Of a stretch of DNA of 64,000 nucleotides, positions 21,228-30,315 are shown in pieces. A program made the position numbers and the translations under genes. Where the stretch lies: contig NZ_WIAD01000001.1 in assembly GCF_009618275.1 (NCBI RefSeq), positions 1-64,000 on the forward strand. Reading direction: 5' to 3'. Position 1 is the stretch's first letter. Each line of letters opens with the position of its first letter. Origin of the DNA: Roseimaritima sediminicola (lineage in GTDB: Bacteria > Planctomycetota > Planctomycetia > Pirellulales > Pirellulaceae). A model generated the notes under the pieces. The model was given only the letters and a program-made list of their open reading frames with translations, made no database searches and was not told the DNA's origin.

Positions 21228-22913
21228 GTGTTCAAGGTCCTCTCCGCTCCATTCTCTGCCACGCTCGTGGCGACACTGCTGCTTGCCACCGCTGCCTTTG
21301 CAGACCCGCCCGGCGAAACGGATGTCGATGTCGAAACCTCGGTCGGTTCGATCGACGAGGACGTCCTCCGCGGTCACATCCGCTTTCTAGCCGACGACCT
21401 GTTGGAGGGTCGCGGACCGGGTTCGCGCGGCGACGCGCTCACCCAGCTGTACCTGGCCACGCAGTTCCAGACCATGGGCCTCCAGCCCGCCGGGCCCGAC
21501 GGCGGGTGGTTGCAATCGTTTCCCCTGGTCGGCGTGCAGACGCAGTGTCCGCCGGAAATCCATTTCCGCGGGCCCCAAACCGTCACTTTGGACTACTACG
21601 ACGACTACATCGCCACCGTCGGCATGCCCGAGCCGCAGGTCGAGGTGACCGATGCGCCGTTGGTCTTCGTCGGCTACGGCATCCAGGCCCCGGAGTACGA
21701 CTGGGATGATTTCAAGGACGTCGACGTGCGCGGCAAGATCCTGGTGATGATGAACAACGACCCTTCGCACGATCCCGAATTGTTCGAGGGCAAGCGACGG
21801 CTGTACTACGGTCGCTGGGATTACAAGTACGCGATGGCCGCCAAGCTGGGCGCCGCCGGCGCGTTCATCATCCATACCGAAGCTTCGGCGGGCTATCCCT
21901 ACAAGGTTGTCCAGACCTCGTGGTCGGGCGAGGAATTCGAGTTGGCCGGGGGCCAGCAGCCGCGAACCAAGGTCCGCGGATGGATGACCGAACCGGCCGC
22001 CAAGGAACTGTTCGATTCGGTCGATCTGGACCTGGATGAACTGCGACGCCAAGCGAACCAGCGTTCCTTCCGGCCGGTCGAAATGCCGACCAAGCTGTCG
22101 ATGAAGCTGACCGCGGAGGTTCGTAAAAAGGAAACCGCCAACGTCCTGGCCATGTTGCCCGGCAGCGATCCAGAGCTGAAAGATCAATACGTCGTTTTTA
22201 TGGCTCATCACGATCATATCGGGATCGCGGCGCAGCGCTCGGCCAAGGGCGACAACATCTACAACGGGGCGATCGATAACGCTTCGGGGACCGCCGCCGT
22301 GCTGGCGATTGCGCGAGCGTGCAGTCGCTTGAAAGAGCGTCCGCGACGGTCGATCCTGTTCGCTGCGGTCGGCGCCGAAGAACAAGGCTTGCTGGGCAGC
22401 AAGTACTTTGCCACCCACCCCACGGTGCCCGCCGGTGCCATGGCTGCGGTAATCAATATCGACGGCGTCAACCACATCGGACGCACCCATGACGTGAACA
22501 TGATCGGAATGGGAAAAAGCACGTTGGACGAGGTGTTGGTGCAGCAAGCCAAGCGGCAGAACCGGATCGTCACCCCCGACCACTTCCCCGACCGCGGCTA
22601 TTACTACCGCAGCGACCAGTTCTCGTTGGCCAAAATCGGTGTCCCCGGCATCTACCTGCATTCCGGCGTCAACGTGATCGGCAAACCGGCCGGCTGGGGC
22701 GAGCAGCAAATGGATCGCTGGGTCAAAGAGGATTATCACCAGCCCAGCGACGAGTACGACCCGGCCTGGAATCTCGCGGGCGCGATCGAAGACATCCGCC
22801 TGTTGTACCGCGCCGGACTGCAGATCGCCGACCAGGACGCGATGCCTCAGTGGAACCCGGGCGACGAATTCGAAGCGGCTCGCCAGCGAGCCCTGGCGGA
22901 GCTGCAGCCCTAG
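21228..22913 (+). CDS. Secreted M28 family metallopeptidase
   Basis: 561 aa. Translation probably starts at GTG 21228, with AGGA about 11 nt upstream and a clear signal peptide (FKVLSAPFSATLVATLLLAT, then AAFA before the cleavage site). Earlier in-frame codons run through intergenic repeats. A PA-like insert (VFVGYGIQAPEYDWDDFKDV, GKILVMMNNDP) precedes the M28 core. Zinc ligands are visible in MAHHDHIG, NGAIDNASGTA, GAEEQGLLGSKYF, NIDGVNH and EDYHQPSDEYD. It should be an aminopeptidase-type exopeptidase outside the cytoplasmic membrane. Confidence 0.92.
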   Translation: MFKVLSAPFSATLVATLLLATAAFADPPGETDVDVETSVGSIDEDVLRGHIRFLADDLLEGRGPGSRGDALTQLYLATQFQTMGLQPAGPDGGWLQSFPLVGVQTQCPPEIHFRGPQTVTLDYYDDYIATVGMPEPQVEVTDAPLVFVGYGIQAPEYDWDDFKDVDVRGKILVMMNNDPSHDPELFEGKRRLYYGRWDYKYAMAAKLGAAGAFIIHTEASAGYPYKVVQTSWSGEEFELAGGQQPRTKVRGWMTEPAAKELFDSVDLDLDELRRQANQRSFRPVEMPTKLSMKLTAEVRKKETANVLAMLPGSDPELKDQYVVFMAHHDHIGIAAQRSAKGDNIYNGAIDNASGTAAVLAIARACSRLKERPRRSILFAAVGAEEQGLLGSKYFATHPTVPAGAMAAVINIDGVNHIGRTHDVNMIGMGKSTLDEVLVQQAKRQNRIVTPDHFPDRGYYYRSDQFSLAKIGVPGIYLHSGVNVIGKPAGWGEQQMDRWVKEDYHQPSDEYDPAWNLAGAIEDIRLLYRAGLQIADQDAMPQWNPGDEFEAARQRALAELQP

Positions 22914-22948
22914 GCCCCCTGTCCCTACTCTCTCACCACAGGCCTGTC

Positions 22949-24496
22949 ATGGATGCCCACACGCCCAAACCGCTGCCCGTTGTCAATCCGGGCGGCGCCG
23001 CCGGCGTGCCCGAAGCGTCCCCTGCCGGAAACGCGAACGGTGCAGGAAAGGCGGGGGGCGCAAGTCCGGCGGCCAAACATCGCGATTACACGTATCTCGG
23101 CACCACCGACAGCCTGTGTCCGCAGTGCATGCAGGTGGTGCGTGCCAAGATCATCGTCCGCTCAGGCCGCGTTTATTTCCAGAAACGCTGTCCCCGGCAC
23201 GGGCCTCGCGAAGATTTCGTCTGCTCCGACGTCCGCTGGTACGACCGCCTGGAAACCGCTCTGCCGGCCAAGTTGCCCGAGCGGGTCTCGGTCGCCGCCA
23301 ACAAGGGCTGTCCCTATGACTGCGGGCTGTGCGAGGAACACGAACAACACACCTGCATCGGCTTGGTCGAAGTTACCGCCTCGTGCAACCTGAAATGCCC
23401 GATGTGCTTCGCCAGCAGTGGTCCCGGCGGCGAACACCTCTCGGTGGAACAAGCCAAAGCAGCCATCGATGCTCTGGTCGCGGCCGAGGGGCATGCGGAA
23501 GTCTGCCAGATTTCCGGCGGCGAACCCACGATCCATCCGCATCTACTGGAAATCGTCGACTATGCCCTCGGCCAGCCCATCGATTACGTCATGATCAACA
23601 CCAACGGGCTGCGATTTGCCAGCGACGCGGCTCTGGTCGAGGCCCTCGCCAAACGGCGCGAGCGACTGGAGATCTATTTCCAGTTCGATGGCCGCGATGC
23701 TTCAGGCGAACGGGCACTGCGCGGCGAGACGCTGGCCCCGCGCAAACAGCGCGCCCTGGACCGCTTAGCCGAAGCCGATTTGAATGTGACGTTGGTCGCC
23801 ACGCTGCACGGCCCCGATGACCACCGGGTGTACGAGCGGTTGATCGGCGAGGCGATGCGGCGTCCCAACGTCGTGGGGCTGAGCCTCCAGCCGGCGACGT
23901 ACAGCGGCCGCCACGTCCTGCCCAGCGTCCTGGAACAACGGGTGACCTTTCCCGATGTGATTCGCGGCATCGCCGCGGCCAGCGGTGGGATGCTGGCCGA
24001 AAACGACTTCACTCCCCTGCCCTGCGCCCATCCGAACTGCCACCAGATCATGTTGGCGATTCGCAGCGGAGGCGGTCTCCTGCCGCTGGCCCGCGTGATG
24101 GACGTCAGCCGCGACCGCGACCTGTTGGCCAACGGGATCAGTTTCACCCGCGAGCGTTCCAAGCAATTGATCGCGCAGTATCTGGGCCGAGCCTCGGGGT
24201 GTGGCAGCGGATGCGGTTGCGGGGAAGCCGAAAGCGGTGCGGACGCAGCGGCCGTTTCGGACGCGCAGCGACGCGTCGCCGAGGATTTTTTCGGACGCGT
24301 GATCGCCGGGCAAGCGGGCGCTCGAGACGTGTTTCGCATCACCATCACCAATTTTCTGGACGCCTATAACTTCGACATCCGTCGCCTGATGAAGTGCTGC
24401 ACGCACCACGTTCTGCCCAGCGGCCATTTAATTCCGTTCTGCGCCTACAACACCCTGTACCGCCCCGGCCACGTCCCCCTGCCACCAGCGACCTGA
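22949..24496 (+). CDS. Radical SAM protein, tetraether synthase-like
   Basis: 515 aa from ATG 22949. N-terminal metal motifs CPQC (57-60), CPRHG (81) and CPYDCGLCEEHEQHTC (121-136) come before the radical SAM motif CNLKCPMC (146-153); ISGGEPTIHPH follows. Further Cys and His clusters lie at CAHPNCHQ, CGSGCGCG and CCTHHVLPSGHLIPFC. This multi-cluster arrangement matches the family that contains the archaeal tetraether lipid synthase Tes (MJ0619-like). A role in lipid alkyl-chain coupling is thus a hypothesis; other bacterial members are uncharacterised. It lies 35 bp downstream of the M28 peptidase gene. Confidence 0.85.
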   Translation: MDAHTPKPLPVVNPGGAAGVPEASPAGNANGAGKAGGASPAAKHRDYTYLGTTDSLCPQCMQVVRAKIIVRSGRVYFQKRCPRHGPREDFVCSDVRWYDRLETALPAKLPERVSVAANKGCPYDCGLCEEHEQHTCIGLVEVTASCNLKCPMCFASSGPGGEHLSVEQAKAAIDALVAAEGHAEVCQISGGEPTIHPHLLEIVDYALGQPIDYVMINTNGLRFASDAALVEALAKRRERLEIYFQFDGRDASGERALRGETLAPRKQRALDRLAEADLNVTLVATLHGPDDHRVYERLIGEAMRRPNVVGLSLQPATYSGRHVLPSVLEQRVTFPDVIRGIAAASGGMLAENDFTPLPCAHPNCHQIMLAIRSGGGLLPLARVMDVSRDRDLLANGISFTRERSKQLIAQYLGRASGCGSGCGCGEAESGADAAAVSDAQRRVAEDFFGRVIAGQAGARDVFRITITNFLDAYNFDIRRLMKCCTHHVLPSGHLIPFCAYNTLYRPGHVPLPPAT

Positions 24497-24900
24497 GCCG
24501 ACGGGGCTCGCGGGTTTCCTAGCCACGACGTGGGCCCCGCGGCAGTATTGCGCAACCGATAAAGGTGCGGAAACGCGAACCGGCGCAACGACCCTCCAGC
24601 GCCGCGAGACCCGACGCTAGCGCGTTCGGCTGGGGGGCGGTTGCGGTGCAGAAACGCGTACCGCCGCAACGTCCCTCCAACGCCGCGAGGCCAAACTAAG
24701 CCGACGGCGCTCTTTCGCGGGTCTCCTAGCCACGACGGTGTTCCCCGCGGCAATATCGCGCAACCGACAAAGGTGCGGAAACACGAACCGCCGCAACGAC
24801 CTCCCGCGCCGCGAGACCCGACGCTCGCGCGTTCGGCTGGGGTTGGTTGCGGTGTGAAAACGCGAATCACCATTCCAACCCACGAGCGCCGCGAGTTCCG
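24497..24900. repeat. About 203-bp tandem intergenic duplication
   Basis: Two imperfect copies start at 24497 and 24700 (both gccgacgg, then cgcgggt and ctcctagccacgacg-like sequence), followed by a partial third copy at about 24880-24910. Copies contain sub-repeats (aaaggtgcggaaac, cgaaccg, ccgcaacg). No convincing gene is present. Confidence 0.75.
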
Positions 24901-24911
24901 ACGCTCGCGGC

Positions 24912-25634
24912 TCAGGAATCGAGCCGTTTCTCCAGCTGCTCGATGCGGTCCGTCAGGGCGTCGATCTGTTTTTGCAACGATTCCCAGCCGGAGTCGACCG
25001 CGGCCGGTGCGACCGGCGTCGTCGCCTGCGCCGGCGGCGTGGCTACCGGGGCTTCGTTTTCTTCGTCCGCGGTTCGCAACCGCTGCATCTCATCCGGCTC
25101 GTACAACGTGTGCGCAAACTGCTGACCGCGGCCCGGGCGGCCCAAGGCCATGACCAGATTCTGCGAGATAAGATCGTTGACGATGTTCGTTGTTGTCTGC
25201 AGATCTTCCAGCTTTTCCATCCGCGACGCGCGAGCGCGAATCTCGCCCAGCGTCTGCGGACCGCGCAGAAGCAGCTCGATCATCACCGCGGCGTGCTTGC
25301 CGCGAACGCCCAGCCAGTCATAGGCGTGGTGCCGGTACTTGCTGACCCGGCCGCCGCCCTGAATCTCGGTCACCGCCTCCAGAGCCCGCAGGCCATCCAG
25401 CGCGATCAGGACGTCGTCGCCGTCGAGCTGCATCACGGGATCGCGGTTCGATTTCTGATTGCAGCCGACCTGGATCGCGTTCAGCGAAAGCGGATAGCTG
25501 TCGGGCGTCGTCTTGGCCTTCTCGACCAATACCGCCAACACGCGTCGCTGGTGTGGATGCAGCGCAGGCAGCCGGCGCGGTGCGGATTCGGCGGCGGAGT
25601 CATCGGGCCCGGAGGCATTTTCTGGTTCGCTCAT
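24912..25634 (-). CDS. YceH family protein (DUF480)
   Basis: 240 aa from ATG 25634 (an ATG at 25670 would add 12 residues). RVLAVLVEKAKTTPDSYPLS with NAIQVGCNQKSNRDPVM, and later VMIELLLRGPQTLGEIRARA, are the two winged-helix repeats of the YceH family. The C-terminus ends in a predicted coiled coil (QKQIDALTDRIEQLEKRLDS), as in other members. The molecular role of the family is not established. Confidence 0.9.
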   Translation of the reverse strand: MSEPENASGPDDSAAESAPRRLPALHPHQRRVLAVLVEKAKTTPDSYPLSLNAIQVGCNQKSNRDPVMQLDGDDVLIALDGLRALEAVTEIQGGGRVSKYRHHAYDWLGVRGKHAAVMIELLLRGPQTLGEIRARASRMEKLEDLQTTTNIVNDLISQNLVMALGRPGRGQQFAHTLYEPDEMQRLRTADEENEAPVATPPAQATTPVAPAAVDSGWESLQKQIDALTDRIEQLEKRLDS

Positions 25635-25685
25635 GGCGGCGATTATCCGACCCCCCAGACCCTCTGTCAAACCGCCCTGCGCCGC

Positions 25686-26663
25686 TTAATGCCCTCCAAA
25701 TCCCATCTCCCCTTCCAAGGCCTCTTCGAAGCCGTCCATGTCATCCATCGAGGAAATCCCCCCGGAGTTGACACCATCCGGTGACACGACCTCGGCGTCC
25801 TTCAGCTCGGCGCCACTCAAGCGGTCGAATAGATCTTGGATCTGACTGTGAACGTTGGACGGCGCGGATATCACCAACAGATCGCGACCTGTCTCAGCAC
25901 TGCTCAAAGCCACCACCGACGAGGGACCGCCGAAGTTCTCCCACGTATCCGGCTGGATCGTCCGAGTCAGCAACGTCGCCGCACTACCGGCTCGCACACC
26001 GACTTTGTCCAGGGGATACGTCCTCGTTTCCAATTGGCTCTCGGCGTTTTCCTTCGTCGTGACCACGACCACCTCGTCGCGAACCACGGCCACCAGGTCC
26101 GCCTCGTTCAACAGTAATCGCAGGGCGGATTGCAGGGAGATATTGGAAACGTTCAGCGTGACCGGGACCTCTTTATCCAGTCCGATCTCCTCCAGAGCTC
26201 GCCGATCGATCAAAATCGGCAACTGGTGCTTTTCGCTGAGCACCTGCACGGCATCTTCCAAAGGCGTTTCAAAAAACTCCACCGTCGTCTTCTCGCGCAG
26301 CATCTGACGGAGCCGCTGTTCGGCCGTGATCATCTCGGCTGTTGCCTGCCGAGCTGGCTTGGTTTTTTTATCTTGGTTGGCCGAGGCGTCCTGTTCTCCT
26401 TTGCGGCGCTCGGGCGCCGGGCCGAAGGGGTCTCGACTGGCCTTGCCCTCGGAACTGCCGAAAGGGTCTCTCGCCCCCGATTGGGCAGCTGCAAACGGAT
26501 CCGCAGGTGCAAACGGATCCGCAGCGGCTCGCGCAGGGGCCGACTGCGAGCCCTTGGCATCGGATGGATGAGGTGGGTCGTCGGCGAAGGTCGGGGTGCA
26601 TGCCAAGCCGACCAAGGCTAGGGACAAACACATCGGACGCGGCAGCAGACAGCGGTGGTACAT
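25686..26663 (-). CDS. Exported protein with secretin-N-like domain
   Basis: 325 aa from ATG 26663, with a signal peptide (CLSLALVGLACTPTFA). A low-complexity linker follows with repeated DPFG or DPFA motifs. From about residue 150, VEFFETPLEDAVQVLSEKHQ, PVTLNVSNISLQSALRLLL and VVAVVRDEVVVVTTKENAE resemble the short beta-alpha domains at the N-terminus of secretins and TonB-dependent transducers (STN/secretin_N). No secretin pore domain follows, so it is a periplasmic accessory or orphan. It lies 51 bp upstream of the yceH-like gene, on the same strand. Confidence 0.75.
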   Translation of the reverse strand: MYHRCLLPRPMCLSLALVGLACTPTFADDPPHPSDAKGSQSAPARAAADPFAPADPFAAAQSGARDPFGSSEGKASRDPFGPAPERRKGEQDASANQDKKTKPARQATAEMITAEQRLRQMLREKTTVEFFETPLEDAVQVLSEKHQLPILIDRRALEEIGLDKEVPVTLNVSNISLQSALRLLLNEADLVAVVRDEVVVVTTKENAESQLETRTYPLDKVGVRAGSAATLLTRTIQPDTWENFGGPSSVVALSSAETGRDLLVISAPSNVHSQIQDLFDRLSGAELKDAEVVSPDGVNSGGISSMDDMDGFEEALEGEMGFGGH

Positions 26664-26799
26664 GGTCGGGTTTCCCGAAAAGAGTAAACAGACGACGGCG
26701 ACGGCCGTTCCCACAGCCTGCGCCGTACCTGCAATGTACCCCCCCGCCGGGAAAACCTCCAAAAAAACACCGGGGCGTCCCCCGGCGCCGTCGCTGAAA

Positions 26800-27085
26800 T
26801 CGCCGGACTTCGGAGCAACCCACTGCGTATTTAAGCCGCTTGGACGCTAGCCGGTTACTTGGTGACGAAACCGAGGCAAGTGCCTAAACGGCTTACTGAC
26901 TCACAGCCCGCGAGCCTCGGGCCTTTACCACAGATACGGGACGGTGACGCACCGTTATGCATCGATTCCTGCTAGGAGCAGAATCGCGCGAGGAGGTGGC
27001 GGCGCTGCACGTCCAAATTCTGGCGAATTCAGCTACGGGTGCACGTCCAAATCCTGGCGGATTTAGCTACGAGAGGCGCGACCAG
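26800..27085. repeat. Intergenic repeats near tRNA-Gln
   Basis: Contains a palindrome related to the 30316 family (agccgcttggacgctagccg, with inverted gtgcctaaacggctta), then two copies of a family D variant (cgtccaaattctggcgaatt and cgtccaaatcctggcggatt). No gene is seen between 26664 and 27127. Confidence 0.6.
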
Positions 27086-27127
27086 CCGTCGCGCGAAAGA
27101 AGAAAGCAAAGCTTGAAAAGCTTAAAA

Positions 27128-27199
27128 TTACCCCGCTAGGACTCGAACCTAGAATGGCTGAACCAAAATCAGCTGTGTTGCCAATTACACCACGGGGCA
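27128..27199 (-). tRNA. tRNA-Gln (anticodon UUG)
   Basis: On the minus strand the acceptor TGCCCCG pairs with CGGGGTA. The anticodon stem GCTGA/TCAGC encloses the loop TTTTGGT with anticodon TTG. The T arm has the canonical GGTTCGAGTCC. CCA is not encoded. Confidence 0.93.
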
Positions 27200-27257
27200 G
27201 GGTGCGGTGTGTGAGCGGTCATCTTAGCCAATAGGTCGGCGAATCGTTAAGCGGGGT

Positions 27258-28046
27258 TCACGGATTTTTGGAGGATTTCAGGGAGCTTTTTTCGGGTTTG
27301 CCGTCGGCCGGCTCGCCGGCGATCAGCACCGAGAAGGCCAACTGCTGCAGTTCGCTGGCCAAATCGACGTTTGCCACGCAGATTTCATCGCCCACACGCA
27401 GCGCGACCGGGGCAAAATTCAGGATCCCGGTGATGCCCGCGGCGGCCAGCCGCCGGGCGATTTCGCCGGTTGCCCCGGCCGGTACCGCGATAATCGCCAG
27501 ATTCGCCTCCAGCTCTCGGATTCGCCGCTCCAGCTGGTCGGTGTGATACACCGGCACATCCTGCACCACCGTTCCGATCCGTTCCGGAGCGATGTCGAAC
27601 GCCGCCACCCAGCGGAAGCCCTGTTCCTGGAACCCCTGATAGCGCAGCAGCGCGTTGCCCAGCGAGCCGGTGCCCAACAGCACCACATTCCAGACTTGGT
27701 TGGACCCCAGCGTCTGCCGGATCCGCTGGACCAGCGGCCGGATCACATAGCCCACGCCGCGGCGACCTTGGGGTTTCAGGTAGGCCAGATCCCGCCGCAC
27801 GACCGCATCGGAAACCCCCAGCAGTTGGCCGAGTTGGCGGCTGCTCGCATGGTCGCTTCCGGCGGCGGCCAAACGCCGCAGCTCGCGCAGGTATAGGCTC
27901 AATCGGCCCACTGCCGCTGGGGGGATATCCCCGCCACTGGCGCCAGGCGAGACGCCTTCGGCGGCGTGCGGCTCCGCATCGCCGGGCGGTTCGGTCGACA
28001 TGGGTTTTCCGGGGGTTTTCTGGGATTTCGGTACTGGTTCATCCAT
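27258..28046 (-). CDS. rex: Redox-sensing transcriptional repressor Rex
   Basis: 262 aa from ATG 28046; an ATG at 28001 is the alternative. Rex binds DNA when NADH/NAD+ is low and typically represses fermentative and respiratory genes. A winged helix lies near the N-terminus (SLYLRELRRLAAAGSDHASS, QLGQLLGVSDAVVRRDLAYL). The Rossmann domain begins at VVLLGTGSLGNALLRY, and the domain-swapped C-terminal helix includes ELQQLAFSVLI. The N-terminal 50 residues are a low-complexity extension. No NADH-linked gene is adjacent; lactate dehydrogenase lies 17 kb away. Confidence 0.94.
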   Translation of the reverse strand: MDEPVPKSQKTPGKPMSTEPPGDAEPHAAEGVSPGASGGDIPPAAVGRLSLYLRELRRLAAAGSDHASSRQLGQLLGVSDAVVRRDLAYLKPQGRRGVGYVIRPLVQRIRQTLGSNQVWNVVLLGTGSLGNALLRYQGFQEQGFRWVAAFDIAPERIGTVVQDVPVYHTDQLERRIRELEANLAIIAVPAGATGEIARRLAAAGITGILNFAPVALRVGDEICVANVDLASELQQLAFSVLIAGEPADGKPEKSSLKSSKNP

Positions 28047-28460
28047 GGCCGGGCCATCCCGCGGCCGCTGCTGCGTCCTGGGGTCGCCTGAGGGCAACAC
28101 TTCGAGGCGTGGAGGCAACCATTATTTCGCAAAACCGGTACAACCCATACCGGCGGCGTCTGCGGACCTTGCCAGACCCCCTAAACATCCCATTTTCTGC
28201 TTGCCTCATCGTTTCTGTGTTCAACCTTTGCTGCGTAGTCGATGTAGTTCGTGCAAAGGGATTGGTTTCCTGGATCAGGTAGGGCTGCGTAGTACGCCCA
28301 CTTTATCAGACGCACCACGGGGGACAGGCCATACGTAGCGGCCGTAGCCGTACCGGTGACGCGACCAGGAAAGAGCTCCCTTGCACAACCGCTGAACCGC
28401 GTCAGGTCGGCGGCGAAGCTGCGTCCAGCATTTTAGCGTTGTTTACACGGAGAGATGGAA
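28047..28460. other. Intergenic region upstream of YTV gene
   Basis: About 410 bp between rex and the YTV gene, holding the promoters of both. No canonical promoter pair stands out. CGGAGAG (28448-28454) is the likely ribosome-binding site for the YTV gene. Confidence 0.4.
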
Positions 28461-30215
28461 ATGAGAAGGCTTTGGTTGTTGCCAGCCCTGGTAGCCGCAT
28501 TGGTTACCGGAGCAGCCCAGCAGGTCGACGCTGCGTACAGCGGTGCGATCAGCTACGACGGGTGTAGTAGCTGTGGAGGAAGTGTGGTTGCCGACGGCGG
28601 CGTCGCTGCCGAAGGAGCCGCGGTGGCCGAAGGCGCCGCGGTTGCAGGCAGCCCCGCAGCCGACTGCGGATCCTACACGGTCATGCGGACGATTCGCCGC
28701 ACGGTGATGGAGCAGCGTCAAGAGACGCGCTACCGCACCCGTTACGAGCGCGTCTGGGACGAGAAGGAAGTCCAGCGGACTCGACTGGTTCCCGAACAGC
28801 GGACTCGCGAAGTCAGCTACACGGTGATGAAACCGGTCCGCGAAACGCACCAGAAGACGATCAACTACACGGTCATGAAACCGGTGTACGAGACCCGTCA
28901 GCGGACGATCAACTACACGGTCAAAAAGCCCGTGTACGAGACGCACCAGAAGACGATCAACTACACGGTCATGAAACCCGTGTACGAGCAGCGCGAGCGC
29001 GTGATCAACTACACCGTGCGGGTGCCGCACCGTGAAGTCAAAACGCGCACGATCAACTACACGGTCATGAAGCCGGTCTACGAGACTCGTCAAAAGACGA
29101 TCAACTACACCGTCATGAAGCCCGTGTACGAGCAGCGTGAGCGGACGATCAACTACACGGTCTACAACACCGTGCGTGAGCAGAAGGTTCGCACCGAGAC
29201 CTACAGCGTCTGTGTGCCGTACCAAGAAACCCGCACCGTTCAGGTCCGTGGTGGTCACTGGGAAACGCGTACCGAAACCGTTCCCGGCCCGATGATCCGC
29301 CGCGTCGTGCGTGAGCCCGGCACCTGGACCTACGATCCGTGCACCTGCCGCTGCGTGTACACGCCCGGCGAATGCCGCGTGATCTGCGAACAGGGTTGCC
29401 CCAAGACGATCTGCAAGAAAGTCTGGGTCCCGACCTGCGAGACCAAGGAAATCACGTGCACCAAGTACCGTCGCGAGTGCCGTACCCGCGAAGTGCCTTA
29501 CACCGTGTGCCGTCGCGTTCCCGAGTGCCGCACCAAGGTCGTCAAGTACACCGTCTGCAAGATGGTTCCTGAGTGCCGCACCAAGGTCTGCAACTACACC
29601 GTCTGCAAGATGGTTCCCGAGTGCCGTACCAAGACCTGCCAGTACACCGTTTGCACCTACAAGTGCGAACAGCGTCAGAAGGTCTGCAAGTACACCGTCT
29701 GCAAGATGGTTCCCGAGTGCCGCACCAAGGTTTGCAACTACACGACCTGCCGCTGGGTTTGCGAGCCCCGCACCAAGGTCTGCAACTACACCGTCTGCAA
29801 GATGGTTCCTGAGTGCCGCACCAAGGTCTGCACCTACACCACCTGCAAGCTGGTTCCCGAGTGCCGCACCCGCACCGAGTGCTACACCGTGTGCCGCAAA
29901 GAGTGCTACACCGAAACGGTCCGCGTGCCGCGTTGCGTGAAGGTTTGCGAACCTTACACCGTCACCGTGTGCGTGCCCCGCGTGGTGTGCGAACAAGTTC
30001 CCGTGACCGTCTGCTGCCCGGCTCCGGCCTGCTGCGGTGCTCCGGCTTCGGCTTCGGACTGCTGCTGCGGCAACGACGGCTGCCACGGCGGATGCTGCGG
30101 CCAAGCCGCTGCTTGCTGCCCGCCGCAACGCAACCGCGTTCGCGGTCTGCTGCACCGCCTGTTCGGCGGCTGCCACAGCAACAACGACTGCTGCGAACCA
30201 GCTTGCGGCTGCTAA
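28461..30215 (+). CDS. Cys-rich YTV repeat protein (cell envelope)
   Basis: 584 aa from the second ATG (28461); the first (28455) abuts the GGAGAG ribosome-binding site, while the second leaves 6 nt. A signal peptide ends near QVDA. The N-terminal half holds about eight near-identical units of NYTVMKPVYETRQ type, nearly free of Cys. The second half holds about a dozen units of YTVCKMVPECRTKVC type, then a Cys-Gly-Ala tail. YTV-domain proteins are known from Rhodopirellula baltica and linked to the planctomycete cell wall, so a disulphide-rich structural envelope protein is likely. A strong terminator follows. Confidence 0.9.
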   Translation: MRRLWLLPALVAALVTGAAQQVDAAYSGAISYDGCSSCGGSVVADGGVAAEGAAVAEGAAVAGSPAADCGSYTVMRTIRRTVMEQRQETRYRTRYERVWDEKEVQRTRLVPEQRTREVSYTVMKPVRETHQKTINYTVMKPVYETRQRTINYTVKKPVYETHQKTINYTVMKPVYEQRERVINYTVRVPHREVKTRTINYTVMKPVYETRQKTINYTVMKPVYEQRERTINYTVYNTVREQKVRTETYSVCVPYQETRTVQVRGGHWETRTETVPGPMIRRVVREPGTWTYDPCTCRCVYTPGECRVICEQGCPKTICKKVWVPTCETKEITCTKYRRECRTREVPYTVCRRVPECRTKVVKYTVCKMVPECRTKVCNYTVCKMVPECRTKTCQYTVCTYKCEQRQKVCKYTVCKMVPECRTKVCNYTTCRWVCEPRTKVCNYTVCKMVPECRTKVCTYTTCKLVPECRTRTECYTVCRKECYTETVRVPRCVKVCEPYTVTVCVPRVVCEQVPVTVCCPAPACCGAPASASDCCCGNDGCHGGCCGQAAACCPPQRNRVRGLLHRLFGGCHSNNDCCEPACGC

Positions 30216-30263
30216 ACAGCGCTCTCTGGAACAGCTTTAAGATCGCTTAGATCGACACGACGA

Positions 30264-30305
30264 GAAGGCGGAATCCGGCTCCCCGGGTTCCGCCTTCTTT
30301 TTTTT
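30264..30305 (+). terminator. Rho-independent terminator of the YTV gene
   Basis: GAAGGCGGAA with inner CCGG/CCGG pairing, loop, and TTCCGCCTTC form a stem at 30264-30297, followed by eight T (30298-30305), 49 bp after the YTV stop codon. Confidence 0.92.
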
Positions 30306-30315
30306 ATGCGCTGCC

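Noticed and set aside
28443-30176. A 577-aa minus-strand open frame opposite the YTV gene
   Set aside because: Its HADGVV/GNHLADGV-like repeats are simply the complement of the YTV repeats; the plus strand has signal peptide, ribosome-binding site and terminator.
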